Of a DNA stretch of 64,000 nt, positions 25,682 to 38,300 are shown one piece after another (positions within the stretch are counted from its first letter, which is position 1; each line of letters begins with the position of its first letter). The notes beneath the pieces were generated by a model. It was not told the origin of the DNA and did not search any database. It saw only the letters and a list, made by a program, of their open reading frames with translations. The translations under genes and the position numbers were made by a program. This DNA is from Drosophila pseudoobscura. Its lineage: Eukaryota > Arthropoda > Insecta > Diptera > Drosophilidae. The stretch is from positions 24,986,001 to 25,050,000 of the forward strand of contig NC_046679.1 in assembly GCF_009870125.1 (NCBI RefSeq). Reading direction: 5' to 3'.

Positions 25682-26338
25682 TTATTTGCTCTTCAGGAGA
25701 TCCTCTATGAACACAAAACTGAAATTCGTATCAGATACTTGACGGTTTTCGAAGAACCACCGAAGCGCTAGCATGTAATCTCCGGTAGGAAAGGGAAGAC
25801 GCAACAGCTCGGGCTTCAAATAAAAATCCTTGATAATCTGTGGACCCTGTAATCGGATCTTAGATGTTAATTGAAACGATTTTATTAAGTCTCACCGCAT
25901 AAGGACACGAATGATTAATGTTCGTGAACTCTTTAAACAGCCCAAAAACCAATTTAGCAATTGGGATGTTTTGCGTCCGCATGAACCGACAGGCGTCAAA
26001 GGTCACATCGAAGAGCCAAGGCTTATAGCCATTCGCCCGTTTCAAAACTCTCCCATGTATTGTGACACCATGGGCCGGATTTACTAGAGTCGCGTTCAAA
26101 TTAAGTATCACCTTGTCCCGTCTGACGGCCTTCAAACGACAGTTCTCGAACACGACCCAGGACTTATTGTAGCTCTCGCAAGCAATGTTCGTAAACTTGA
26201 AAACGACTGCATCCTGAAAATTGGGGAAATATTATTTTGCCAGTTCAGACTAGGAACTTGCCACATACGTACGCTAACATTGAAGTTAAGTATTAAAAAC
26301 AGTCCGAGAGGACTGCCGATCAACAAACGGGAAGGCAT
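25682..26338 (-). CDS. DUF1091-family secreted protein, copy C
   Basis: Exons 26338-26273, 26213-25896 and 25846-25682 encode 182 residues with the same 22/106/55 codon layout as copy B. The signal peptide is MPSRLLIGSPLGLFLILNF. The core has DAVVFKFTNIACESYN, NCRLKAVRR, PWLFDVTFDAC and NHSCPYA joined to GPQIIKDFYLKPELL. The C-terminus is FVFIEDLLKSK, as in copy B (VEDLLKSK). The first donor is GTACGT, chosen because it gives the same exon length as A and B. A polyA signal (AATAAA on the minus strand) lies at 25649-25654. Confidence 0.9.
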
Positions 26339-26589
26339 CGCTCCAGCTCTTGGTTGTCAAATAACATTCGAGAGTCCAACAAGTTTTGTTTTTCTTTCTG
26401 CATGAAAGAGTCCATTTACAGTAAGTGATCATTCCACTTAGCTTGAATTACATCCGGCGTACATCGATAGTATCTCAATTGTAGGAAATTGTTGGTACAC
26501 AATACAAATCTCAAATAAACACCTATCCCTCAATAAAAGCCACCCCGACTACGCAAATTCTAGTATTCCTTGAATCTCCAGGGTTCAGC

Positions 26590-26672
26590 GGTATTTATCT
26601 CCGAGTTTTAGCGCCGTCCGGAGATCCTCCATGAGCGCGAAACTCACATTCGTATCAGATTCGTATCAGAGA
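26590..26672 (-). pseudogene. C-terminal fragment of a DUF1091 gene
   Basis: The minus strand reads SDTNVSFALMEDLR, matching the C-terminal DTNVSYTFVEDLL of copy B, with nothing of the main domain upstream. An 11-base direct repeat (ATTCGTATCAG) disrupts it. It is a truncated relic. Confidence 0.75.
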
Positions 26673-27569
26673 ATTCATTCCACATGAGTAGCTTTGATTG
26701 ATCAATTAAAATTTAATTTGAATACCATTCAAGGGGCTATCGAGAGGTGCATCTGTCTGTGTATCCGCTTATCTATCCGTACAACTTCAATGGAAACGGT
26801 TCGCAAGGGTATACAGATATCGTAGTGCCTCGGCAACAGAGTCCGTAGTGACATTTGAACTAGCTGTAGGTCAGTGATACCTGCAATCTTCTTAAAAGGG
26901 AGATCATGTTTATATTCCACATACAGTACACATATAGTACGATTATCTTATTTATAGAAAATAATTTGCAAATAGTTTGTTGCCCTCCAAACATGTGGAC
27001 TTATATTGAAATTCTATCCTAAACAAATGCGAATTGAATCCCAATTCTTAACCAGAATTCCTTCTGCATTAGCAGGTTTTTCAATTCAATTGAAATTCCA
27101 AATTAGATACCCTTCCAGAGGGTATAAGCGATCGGATCCCAATATACAAATTATAGATCTTCTTCTAATGTGCTTAATCTAAATATAATGCCTCCGCATC
27201 AGAAGCTAGGCCTCCTTGACGTGAGTTTCAATGAACCGTTTTAATCATTTATTTATAGAATAACTGGTCCAAAAAGGAGTGTAGAAAATGAAACTTTAAA
27301 AGTGAACCAGCCTAATGATTTTTATAGGACCAATATTTAATATATAATAAATAACTTATCTAATAGAACACTGATTTCCATTCCAATTTCGGTATTATTT
27401 CAACCAGAGACCGTAACTGCTCTAAGTTTTAAAATAAAAATTGCAGTCTAACAATTATTATCCAATTTTTTATTAATTTGTATTAAAAAAAATTCCAAAT
27501 AACAAAAAAAAATAACACTTTTATTTTAAAAGTTACACATAGGAGTTAATCCCGTAACTATTATTATTT

Positions 27570-27840
27570 TAAAAATAAAATTTAAATTGATTATATGTAC
27601 TTTTTTCAACCAAGTGGAGTACGATCCTTAATATTCGACCTTGAAGGACATGTGATGTATTATAACTAATAGATAATAGATTTAAAATAATAGCTATGGA
27701 ATAACTCTGATTTGTAACTTTTAAAACTTGACCTGGACTTGCACTGGATATAGTCCTTTTCCGTCTCACTGCCTTTAGGCGACAGGTAACTGTAACCCAA
27801 GATTAGTTCTTCGAATTATATTCAATCTGGAAGCATCAAA
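27570..27840 (-). pseudogene. Strongly diverged DUF1091 relic
   Basis: The minus strand around 27740-27800 reads YNSKN, stop, SWVTVTCRLKAVRRKR, matching the YNKSWVVFENCRLKAVRR region of copy C. Downstream the frame stays open to 27569 but loses resemblance and all the usual cysteines. With the stop and no start or signal peptide, it is best seen as a dead copy. Confidence 0.65.
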
Positions 27841-27981
27841 ATTACTCAAAGGTGTGCCAGCACTTACTCTGGATATACATAAGCTCGATGGTGAAACAAA
27901 TTTAAATCGATATATCGTTGAAATTTTTCGGAAATTGGCATCATTAGAGATATCGTAATCGTTGGATCGTAAGATTAGTCT

Positions 27982-28257
27982 GTGTATTTTGAGCTGACTT
28001 CGAAATTGTTCTCAGGTTGTGTCCTTATCGTACTATTTTCGATGTGCCTTGTCTCCGTTGCCCTGCTAGCCGTTATTCTTGTCATTTGTCCTCAGAGAGG
28101 AGGTGTTGGTGAGTGCGCTATTTGGGAGAGGAGGTACTTGGAGGTCGGCAGGTCGGGAGGAACATCAACCGAAAAGGAACTCTTTAATTGGGTAGACTAC
28201 GATAAGAATTGGTTGCAAATCCATATATTCTTGATATTACAATTTCTTTCCTATTGA
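27982..28257 (+). CDS. Possible small membrane protein (unproven)
   Basis: A 91-residue open frame beginning MYFELTSKLFSGC and containing one strongly hydrophobic segment (about residues 13-36, CVLIVLF...LLAVILVIC). I do not recognise it. A related, shorter piece lies at about 25360-25440 on the same strand, sharing CGAAATTRTTCTCAG and GCCGTTATTCTTGT, so it belongs to a duplicated segment. There is no splice, polyA or homology support. It may be non-coding. Confidence 0.2.
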   Translation: MYFELTSKLFSGCVLIVLFSMCLVSVALLAVILVICPQRGGVGECAIWERRYLEVGRSGGTSTEKELFNWVDYDKNWLQIHIFLILQFLSY

Positions 28258-28259
28258 TC

Positions 28260-31200
28260 TGAAATGTATGGCAATTCCATTTCGATGATTTGCGTTGGGC
28301 ACATATATCATCTGTAGACGATCTTCAGTCAGTGCTGATATGAGAACCATTCGCATTCACATGTTCTGGCATTTTTCGAGCTAATATTAGAATCAAAGCC
28401 CCACCGATTCATCAACAATTAACGAAGCGATGGGCTCTGGGCTCCAGCATTGAAAACCATTGCCCCAAACAATAGACGGATCGGTGGGGGCTGCTTCTGT
28501 TCTGCGGCCGTCGAGGCACATTAAAACCAAAGTTTTATTTAGTTCCTGCTGCATCTGCGGAACACATGTGAGCCCCGGGGCATAATTGAGGGCACTGCCC
28601 CATTTTGTTTAGTCTCGGGTTGGTTGGGTTGGGCCTTTGGCCAGTCAGTCGGTGGCGACTCTGCTGTGCCTCCTCTTCTGGCAACCGGACACACTCGCCC
28701 GTTGAATTTGAGCTTGAGTTTTTTGACTCCACAAACCATGGCCCATACAAACGACGACATTAGCCCCAAAAAATCAACAACAATGGTACACAAAATGGGC
28801 CTACGCATGCGACAATTTGCTGTGGCTTCGCCTCGATCAAAGTTAAGGTAACGAATACGACATATTTTATGCTGTAAATGCTCTTCACAGAATATTTATG
28901 CACACCCCGCACTCCCCACTAATGGAGGATTGAGTGATCCTTGCAGGGAAGTCAAATGGACTCCCAGAAACTTAAATAATATTTCCTACGTGTCTGAAGT
29001 TTTATCTGAACGAATGACCGATTTGACAGATCTTCTCTGTAAGAAGATATACAACCTTAAAATGGGGTTCTCCCTTGGCAGAATACTCCATTCAAAAGTG
29101 ATCAATGTCTGGTAACTTCTTCACTTGGTTTTACTTGAATAAAACATTCAGGCACGCCCTGAAGCAAACTCAATTTATACTGCTTATGAAAAAGCCCAAA
29201 ACGTTGTCCATGTATGAAATATTAATTTCAGCCACACAGAGTATTCTTGGCAATCTTTTGTGTAATTTTTTTTGGGGCTGGTCTTCGGGGCGTGTTCTTT
29301 GGCTCCGCGGCTCTACGGCTCTACGGCTGTACGGCTCTGAAGTTCTGGAGTTCTGACTTTTGGTGGGTGTGTACGAATTTAAATTTTTAATATGTAACTC
29401 ATTTTGAATGCAAATAAAATAATCTTTTGCCCTGGCACGCGAAATGGGTCAGGCCGCAAAAGTGAGCGTGTGCCGGGTCGAGGGATTGATTAAATAGCCC
29501 CCCCTCAGACCGAAAACTCCGTGCAGACCATATAGACGGTATTATTAATGAAGAAATTTGACTGTCTGACATTGGCTCGGGTACGGGGAGGTCCGAGGAG
29601 GTCCGGGAGGTCTGAGGGGCGTTTTGAGAGCTAATGAAGCGAGAGGCGATTGGAGTTCAGAGATCGGTTTCCGTTGGCGCTCTGATGCCAAAACAATTTG
29701 CTTGAAATTGCAGGCAGCAAAACACAGCAGTTGGCCCCAACATGTAATGTATCTGTAAGCGTAACTAACCGATACGTACACACAGATACAAGATACAGAA
29801 ATTGAAATCAAATTGCCGCCAGAGAGCTGTACGAGTATCTTAGAATGCAAATGCTGCAGTATATTGTTTGCTCTGGCTCCGACTGTGGCTCGGTTGCTTT
29901 TCCTTTCATTTGCTTGATTTTTCGCAATTTTCCTGCTGATTTGTGCAAAATTTGTTGCCCCAAGGCGAGCCGATAGAGATAGAGATACATGTTCATGGAG
30001 ATGGCAGCAGCTGCAGATAGAGATGGAGGCATGCATGTCACAAGCAAACAGTTACAAATTGCCACTCGGTGGCCACAAGAATGTGCCATGGATAAGTCAA
30101 TAACTATTATTAACGAAAACTGACATTGTCGGAGGCTGTACCGCCGCGACGGAGTCCGTACTCTAGGTCCAGATGCAGATACTGATGCTCTGATACTCCG
30201 ATATACAATTTCAATTGGCGTTGATTCGTATCTTTTGGCTGGTCTGCGGAGCGAAAGTGCATCTCGGGCCTTATCGATATTGAAATTTTAATGAACTGAA
30301 AATTTTGCGTGTCGAATTGTCGAATAGTTCGCACTGTGGCACCGTGATAATTGCCCAGATATTGTACAATGATACGAGTGTACCACTAAAAAAAAACCAA
30401 GATTGTAGCTCTGCCTCTTGCTGCTGCTCTGATTGGAAAGGCAACAACGAAAGACAAAGACCAAATACCAAATACCAAAAACCAAAAACCCAAAACCGAA
30501 ACGGAGATGGAGACCAAGACCCAAGTCGAGACTTCACTTCACACTTCACTTTCCATTTGGTTGTTTTTCTTGGCCACGCTTGAGAAATATTTCAATTAAT
30601 GCAATCAAAGAAATGAGCTGGCCAAAACCCACACACACAACACAAGGCTAAAAATAGAGTTTCAATATGCATTTTCAATCATTTTTTCTTGGCATCTATA
30701 GAAATATTTATCTTTCCCCCCCCCCCCCCCCCCCCCCTTTCCTTTGGCGATCTCCATGTTCGATTCTGGTTCCAAAAATAGTTTTCGATTTGCACACAAA
30801 ATGCACTTGAAAGCGTGTTCATTGCAATTTATTTGTTTTTACTGTTTAATGTTTTTCCCGATTGAAGTCGTTGATCTTAACCTTGTTGAAGAGGTTTTTT
30901 TGAAGCAGGCATAGGAATATCTTGGGAAGTTCTCAAGACAGAACTATTTAACAAACTTTCCTTGTTGGAAGCCCTAATAAAGGGAGGTAAAGGTATACCT
31001 TATCTATCTGTTCTCAAAATGTACTAGGAATGAAAAGCTCTTAATTGATATAAATAGTAAAGAAACAGATTGTGCAAGGAATGTATTGGCTTATCTTTAG
31101 GAAAAAGTTCATCGTGCATCTCTTGGAACAATCGGAATACTTTGGCGTACACAGACTTGTATCATCTCGGAGACCGTTCGATTGTCAGGCGGCCATCCGA

Positions 31201-34200
31201 CTGTCGTTGCACAACACTGGACAAGTGAAAACGTCAGATGAAATGCTTGGTGGCATGGAATGCTCTCTGGCATGCCATGCCATGGCATGTCGTCTGATGT
31301 ATCTCTGATAGTCGTATCTGCTGGATACATATTACAATTGAAGCGCATTTATTTATGAGACAGCCCACAACCCACGACATGAACTGGAATGAAAATGGAG
31401 AGGGGGGATGGGCACGGGTATGGGTATGGGGACTCGGTTTGAGTGAGTTTGACTGATGGCTGCACATCGGCGACCACAAAACAAACGGCGACACTTTCAA
31501 TTGCACGCCTCCAACTCGGATTCGGATGCGGATCGGGGCTTGGACCGAGACCTGGTCGCACTTTCTCGGTGTCACACGGACTAGGCTTTGATTTGTTTTC
31601 CCGCTGCTTTTCTCGCTCACTTTTTATGGCTTCTTTTGGCGCAACAATTTGAATGTCATTAGTGTCACTGGCCGGCAGCTAACGGAGCTTGACACCCATC
31701 TCCACCTCCGCCTCCAGAAGACCCAACCGGTGACGGTGACGGCGACGGTGACGGCGATGATGTGCCTCCCACCTCCAACCCACTTAGTGATTTTTCTTTT
31801 TCACACTTCACGAGTGCGAGCGATGTGAACGAGTTCGTGTTTGGGTTCGGCTTCGGGTAATACAATTTTAATCTAAAGTCACGTTAAACATTTATTACAA
31901 TGCCACTTTTCACCTGGTCAACACATCCAGATCCACGGCCAAATCGGTCTCCGACTTTTGGATGGTGTTCCACTTTTGCTTTTTCGTTACCGAATCGGAG
32001 AGTGTCGCCAGCTCCAGAGGGAGAGAGGGAGAGAGAGAGGCAGATCATTAACGTGCACTCCTCTCTTATCTAAGCGGCGACTACAGTTATTATTTGTTTT
32101 ACTTCTTCTTCCTATTTCGGTGCTGAGTAAGTAGGTAGTTTCCCCACTAAAAAGTACTCAAAACCACTAAAAACAGACCCGACCCATTGTTCTGGAACAT
32201 ACTCGCAGTAGAGCTCTATTATAATCTTGGCTCTGCCTAGATTTCATTTGCCTGATAAGTTAATACGGGGCCTGGTCTGGCCCGGCCCGGCCTGGTCTGC
32301 CTTTGCTCTGGCCCCTCTTTCGATCGAAATCCCTGATAAATATTTAATTAGACATTTTGCTCTAACAGAACGCTTCGGTTATTGTTTGTTCGTCGGTCGG
32401 CAGACAATGATCGTCTCCTCCTCCAACTCCGAACAACAGCAGAGTTTTGTTTGTTTTCGCATTAGGCGTTGGCAAACAATGAGTGGAGGAGCGCAGGGAG
32501 CTTCCAGTTATGATAGAGTGCTCTGGGATTATGGTAATTTAGAACAGAGATGGGAGATAGGGTCAATGATTTGTTCACGGATCTGATGTGGAATCAGGGA
32601 TGCTGATCATTCATTATCGAAAATATAGTTCATACCAAATCCAAGGATACCAGTGATGTCTCATTAACCGTCCTTTGTACATGTCGCCAAACGGATCAAA
32701 GCCTTGCCCTTGTTTACCATCCAAATGCAGCTCTGTTTTGGTCTGCTCCTCTTTGATGTTGGCAATGCTGCCGCCGCTAGCGTCAGATATCTGCCGCCTT
32801 GGAGCTCTAACTGCTGTGGCCGCTAATTAGCTGAAAGACAGACTCAAAGACAAGAAGAACAAAGACAATTGCGTGGCATTTACGCGCCGCGCGGCTCGTT
32901 TCTGAAAGAATTCTCTTTCTGTCTTTGGCCTGGGTCTGTGCCTGGGCATTGTCATAGCCATCATAGCCATCATCGTCGCCATTTTATCAATTAATTCAGC
33001 GCCTCGATCCATTCCAAAAACATCTTGATACAATTTGTAAGTGGATAGACCAGGGTTAGGGGAATTCTTGTGCACCGTCTTGGACACCGTCGAGACTTGA
33101 TCTCTGCCTCTGCCTCTCTCTCTGTCTCTGGCGCCAACGGTGATCTTTTTCTCGTATTTTAGTGGCCATTTTTATCTAATTATCATTTTGTTCGCTTAAT
33201 AATTATTGCTAATGCGTCGGGGCTCCGCTCTAAGTAAGCAAAGGCTCCGCAGCGCCTCCGCGCCGTCTCGGCTCTGGTCTTCGGTGGCCGAGAAAGTGGC
33301 CAAGAGTGCCTTATGTAAAAGCTGAATTTAGTTTTCTGTTAAATTTAAATTATTGCAATTTGCGCACGAGTCATTATAGTTATCCGTGGAGATGTGGTTA
33401 AAGTCGTTGTCGAGCTGTCGTTAGGCGTTAGGCGACTAAGACACAACCAGCAGACAACAGACAACAGACAACAGACTAGAGACAGCAGACCAGTGCTTAA
33501 TTATTACAATTTGAAAGTTTTGCTTTAATTGTTGCTTGGCTTTTAGTCGCAGTTATCTATTACTGGTAGATATAATGTCGGTGCTGTTGTGGTTGTTTGT
33601 TGTTGCATTTTATATGCAAATTAGCATTCAGCAACGAGTGCGAATGCGAATGCTCATGTTGATTAGCCTCGTGCCTCCTGATCTTTGGAGTGCCTTGTCG
33701 TGCCTCCGTGTCCGTGTCCGTCTCCGTCTCCTCTTGAGTCTGCTTCTCCACTTGAATGCCTGGAGTGTTGAAAAACGCTGGCACATGTGCTGATCAAATT
33801 TGACATGAGATGCCACAATCTGAAGAAGATACAGTCATGCAGAAGTGTTGATGATGATCATCGAAGCAAATCACAGATCGGGGAATTGCTTCTGACAAAC
33901 CGCTGATAATTCAAATTGATGGCAGAAACATTATGAACACATTCCAGCTAATGGGCGGGGGTTGGGATCTCTCTCTGGGTCTCTACGGATGATGTACTGC
34001 TTCGTCTTGGCTTCGATTCCATAATGCCCAATACAGGAAGCCGTGGGCATGCCTAATACTTATCAGCTGTCATATTAACCGCATAATTATGACGGATAAA
34101 GCCGCCAACCCCTCGGCGACTACCCGCTTATTTCCCGAGAGTAACCCTTTTGAACCCGACTTTCTAAAGATCTCTGGATGCGAGATGTTAATAAACAAGC

Positions 34201-35276
34201 TCGATTACAAGCAAACCCCAACCCCAACAGCAGCCCCCCACCCGAAGAGGGGAAAAGAGAATACTTAATAGTTATTAATTAGTAGGAGGGAATGAAAAGC
34301 GTAGCAAAACGATCTGAAAAATACCGGGTCACATGGCTGGCGGACACAGAAAAGAAAAATAAAGAAACAGTTGGATGACGTACGATGCGGAGGATGACTC
34401 TGTGGATGGTGGATGGTGGATGTTGCATGTTGCCTGTTGACGATGATGGGATGACTGTGGCAGAAGTTTATAAGATTGACCCGCATACCAGCGTGTGGGT
34501 CCCCTTGCGTGGAGTCGTGGCAAGTGGCGGCATCCATCCATCCATCCATCCCATCCCAGAGTTGCACAATTAGATAAAGCATCTTATGGATGCACTTTGA
34601 TGAATGTTAATTGAACTCCGCAATGTACTTTTTCGAGCATTGTTCAGTTGAGGAAATGCTTGAAAGTTTTTATAGATCCCTCACGGATCTGCGATGCCAG
34701 AAAGTAGCTCAGCATTCTTTTGAAGCCACTAACTAACGTTTTTTCCGAGCCAAACCGATGACACCTGCCCTGCCCACTCTCTAGCTCCAGGCCCAACGCT
34801 GGCTCCTCCTCTGAGGGGTTAATGGCTTTTAGATTATTCCAAGACGCATTCCAGACACACTCTATTAACCATTCGCTGCATTTCATATATTGAGTATTCA
34901 ATAAGTTTGTGTCTTTTATCTTGCAGCTAATGAAATTGGACACCTCCGTATTTGATGGCCCAGTGGCCTGAGGCCTGAGGCGCGTGGGCGGTGGCGCAAC
35001 ACTTGACACCTCTGCAGCTGAAATCGATATTGCTATTCCACTGTCATGTTGAGCCATTGACCAGAGGCCCGAGCCCCGAGTCCCGAGCCCCGCGTAGGAG
35101 TCCGCCGCCGCGCTGCGGCCATGTGAGAAGCTCATCTCGCACTCTCCTCTCAAACACAACAACAACAACAACTCGCACCATCGCTGGAGCCCCAAACCCC
35201 AAGCAGAAAGTAAAGAATTCACTCAAGAAGAGCCCGAAGAGCAGGCAGGCAGGTTCGAAATAACATTTAGCAGAAA
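28260..35276. other. Rest of the large smash intron, no further gene seen
   Basis: About 7 kb between the nested cluster and the proximal smash first exon. Open frames are short on both strands and lack family resemblance. It holds a 22-base poly-C tract at 30716-30737 and G/C-rich short repeats near 29575-29620 and 31380-31430. The last 170 bases before 35277 are probably the promoter and 5' leader of the proximal transcript. Confidence 0.5.
30716..30737. repeat. Poly-C tract (22 C)
   Basis: Twenty-two consecutive C residues. Long homopolymers like this are also prone to length errors in sequencing. Confidence 0.97.
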
Positions 35277-35393
35277 ATGGAGGGCCCGGAGCAGCAGGAA
35301 GTGATGATGCTGGAGGGCAGCGAAGATCTGATGTCCACGTCTGCAACCTCCACAAATGGCAGCGACACAAACGGCTGTGGTGGCAGGAAATCG
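35277..35393 (+). CDS. smash: smash proximal first coding exon
   Basis: Encodes MEGPEQQEVMMLEGSED and on to GCGGRKS (39 residues). TAG lies in frame three codons upstream. The donor GTGAGT is in phase 0, giving the same downstream phase as the distal exon set, so the two N-termini are interchangeable. Confidence 0.85.
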
Positions 35394-38300
35394 GTGAGTT
35401 TGACCATCAATTAAACCCTAAGATTGTACACTATGGGTAGAGGGTTGGAGGCAGTTTCACTGGTCTCAGATATATAGAACAGACCTCCTAGCAAAATCAC
35501 TTAACTGCTTCACCATGGAGCCCCTACATGACCCCACCCCACTCCTCCCCTTTGCTTCTCTTTTGCTCCCAAGTCAAGTGCGGAATCCATCGTCTGAGGT
35601 GGGGCCTCGTTCTGGTTCTAAGTCTGAGCTCTGCCCTGCTTCTCGTTGACGGAAGTGTTCCGACGCTTGACTTTTGCCACACAAAGTTATTGCCCATAAA
35701 TGTGTGGACTGGAGTGGAGGTTGGGTGGTTGGGTGGTGGGGTGGTGGGGCGATCGGGTGGCCGGGTGGGTCAAAGCACTTGCAATGCACTCGGGCAATCG
35801 CTTAGGTGTTGTCAACAGTTGAAAGCAAAAGCCAGGCCGTAGAAAGCGGAAATAATATGTGGAATATAAAACCTAAAATACAAAATATATTCTCCAGAGC
35901 TTAGATGAGTGCAAGAGAAAAGAGTAGGTTTAAAAAAAGAATTTCCTTAAATACAAATAATATTTAAAGCAGCGTCGCGCCCTTGATGCTCGATACTCAC
36001 AAGCGAATGCTGGAAAAGAGAATCCCAGAGAATTGCAAGTCGAGTTTTGAAAATCTATGAGAACTCTCCATGTGAGAAGATCGACTTTCATCCAGAAAAA
36101 TGAGTCATGGAATCAAGCCTTTAGTTAACGAACAATATGTGTATTTGTTAAACTGAATTAATCACCAAGAAAAATGACTCACAGGCACTTTCGAAAACGT
36201 TAAGTAATTCCCTAAAAATCGCCACACCACACCATACCACTCAAGGAGAAGGACTCTTAAGAGGTATCCAAGGTTTCCGTTTACCTATTTACGAGTCTTT
36301 AGCCAATCAGCATTTCCATATAAGTCCCGGTTGAATATTTTATGCAATTAAAGGCAGTTCAAGGCAGCCCCGACCGTAGGGGCAACAGCGGCTTAATAAG
36401 CAAAATACTTAATAGGATTTAAAAGCGAACAAAATACAGACATACGAATGAGTAGAACTGCCCACACAGCCAGCAGTGCCCAGAGCCCGGTGCCCGGTGC
36501 CAGCAATGACTCCACACCCTGGACATCTGAGAGCTGCTGACATTTGCATTTGACTCTAGATCTTTATCTGGCCTCCAGTTTGCCCTCCCCTACCCTCCCT
36601 TCAATTCATGCTAATTAGAAAATAAAACTTTATTATTCTTATTGTTTAATTGCAGTCCATTACATCGCCGGATCCCACATCGTATGTGACCAAGGCGCGC
36701 GTAACGAAGCCCACGCCGCCGCCTCCATCGAAGAATCCCATGCAGTTTGTCCAGATCAAGCCGTGCAATCTGTATCAGACGGCCCAGCAGCAGCTGAAAA
36801 AGGCCGAGGAGGTCAAGAAGTTGAAGGAGGTGCAGAAAGAGGAGCCCGAGGAGTGGCAAAATGTGAGTACACCCGCTACCATATATCACGCCGATCCGCA
36901 GAGAGAGAGAGAAACGCTGTCCGAACTGTTGACACATTCGCACAGAGTCGTGACAAATTTCTAAATCGCATGGAATGTTTCGTATATCGTTCGAGGGTAA
37001 ACTCTTGAGATAAAACTACGAGTGTCTTGGGCATGGCACCAGACACCGGGCACCGGGCACATGGCTCGTTATGGCCGCTCCAGTTTCCAATGCACGTCGC
37101 CGAAACGTTAGCGGACATAACGATATTGCCATTGCATAATCACAACTATTACATTTGGCTGCTTTTTCCGCTCTCCACACTCCACACTCCCCACTCCCGT
37201 ATTTTCTTTGCACAATGTTCGGCTTACATGCAAATCTGTTTGCTGTCTGCCTCATAACCTCAACAAAAACGCCGCCTTTTGACGTGACTGTACGACAGCT
37301 CATTACCTAATCAGCTGTTTCGATGCAGTTGCTGCATTTGAAATGGATTTTCGGTCGCTTGGCCAATCCCCCACATGGCTGGGATGGCTGGGATGGATGG
37401 ATGATGGTGTTCCATCGATTGCGCGATTCCCAGACATAACTTTTGTTTTACGAGTAATGTCCCAAAGCAAAAAGAAAAGCAAAAATCTATTAAAATGCGT
37501 ACAACGTTTTGGAATTGGGCGACCGTTCGACCGGCTTGGGGCTCCGATGGGAAAGGAAGTCCAAATGCCGTTTTAATGGTCTCTTTTCTCGTTGCTCTGC
37601 TTTTTGCTGTTTTGTTTCCCATGCGAAAAGTTTTCAATCGAAGGAAAGTTTTGTCCGAAATTTAAATATAGAATTTCTCATACACATACGAGTATACAGC
37701 GGAAGTTCCAATAACTGTTGAGGAAATAAATATTCAGCAGATAAGTGTATTGGAATTTCCCCCCAGAAGATAGCTCTTCTTTGGCTTTTCGCAGAAGTGC
37801 ACATCTCTCTGATACTCTCTGATGCTTTCCACTTATCCGAAATTCTATATCTCTCGTATGGTCGTAAAAAAAAGTATAAACGAGCCGGCGATGACGATGA
37901 GCCATGAAGATGGGCAAAGTTCGTGCGTCTCGTGGCCACATCTCACGTGGCCTTTGTGTCACGTAGGGCCGTAGCCGAGTCAAAAACTTTTTAATTGCCA
38001 TCAAAAGAAACTTTTGCTCTTCCCCAACTTCCCCAGCGACAATGCGAATAATACAACAAGAGACGAGAGCCCAGACATTGCCTTATTTATTTTCAATACT
38101 AACTTTCGCTACCGTTTTCTACCTTTTTCTTCTTCCCAACAATGCAAAACCAATAACACACCACACACAAATATATAATAATGAATGGAACCGAACGGAT
38201 CGGAACGGAACAGAACCTTGACAATTGGAAGTCTTCAAGGCGAAAACGTGTCGAGCACATCATCGATCGTGTGGTGGAAACGAAGAAGCTCGAGCTGGAG

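Larger units (their letters stand above)
24722..27235. repeat. Duplicated flanking segments of the DUF1091 cluster
   Basis: Sequence just upstream of copy B recurs in diverged form at about 26680-26930 and 27013-27235. Shared phrases include ATGCGAATTGAATCCCA (24731, 27024), GTAGCTTTG followed by an ATACCATT(T/C) block, ATACCCTTC plus a GGGTATA motif, and AGTGCCTCGG/ATGCCTCCG followed by CC(A/T)C or GGCCTCC. These show that the duplication units included intergenic DNA and the likely promoter of copy B. Confidence 0.7.

Noticed and set aside
34644..35222. 192-codon minus-strand frame antisense to the smash proximal region
   Set aside because: No domain, overlaps probable promoter and leader of smash, and mirrors its GC content.
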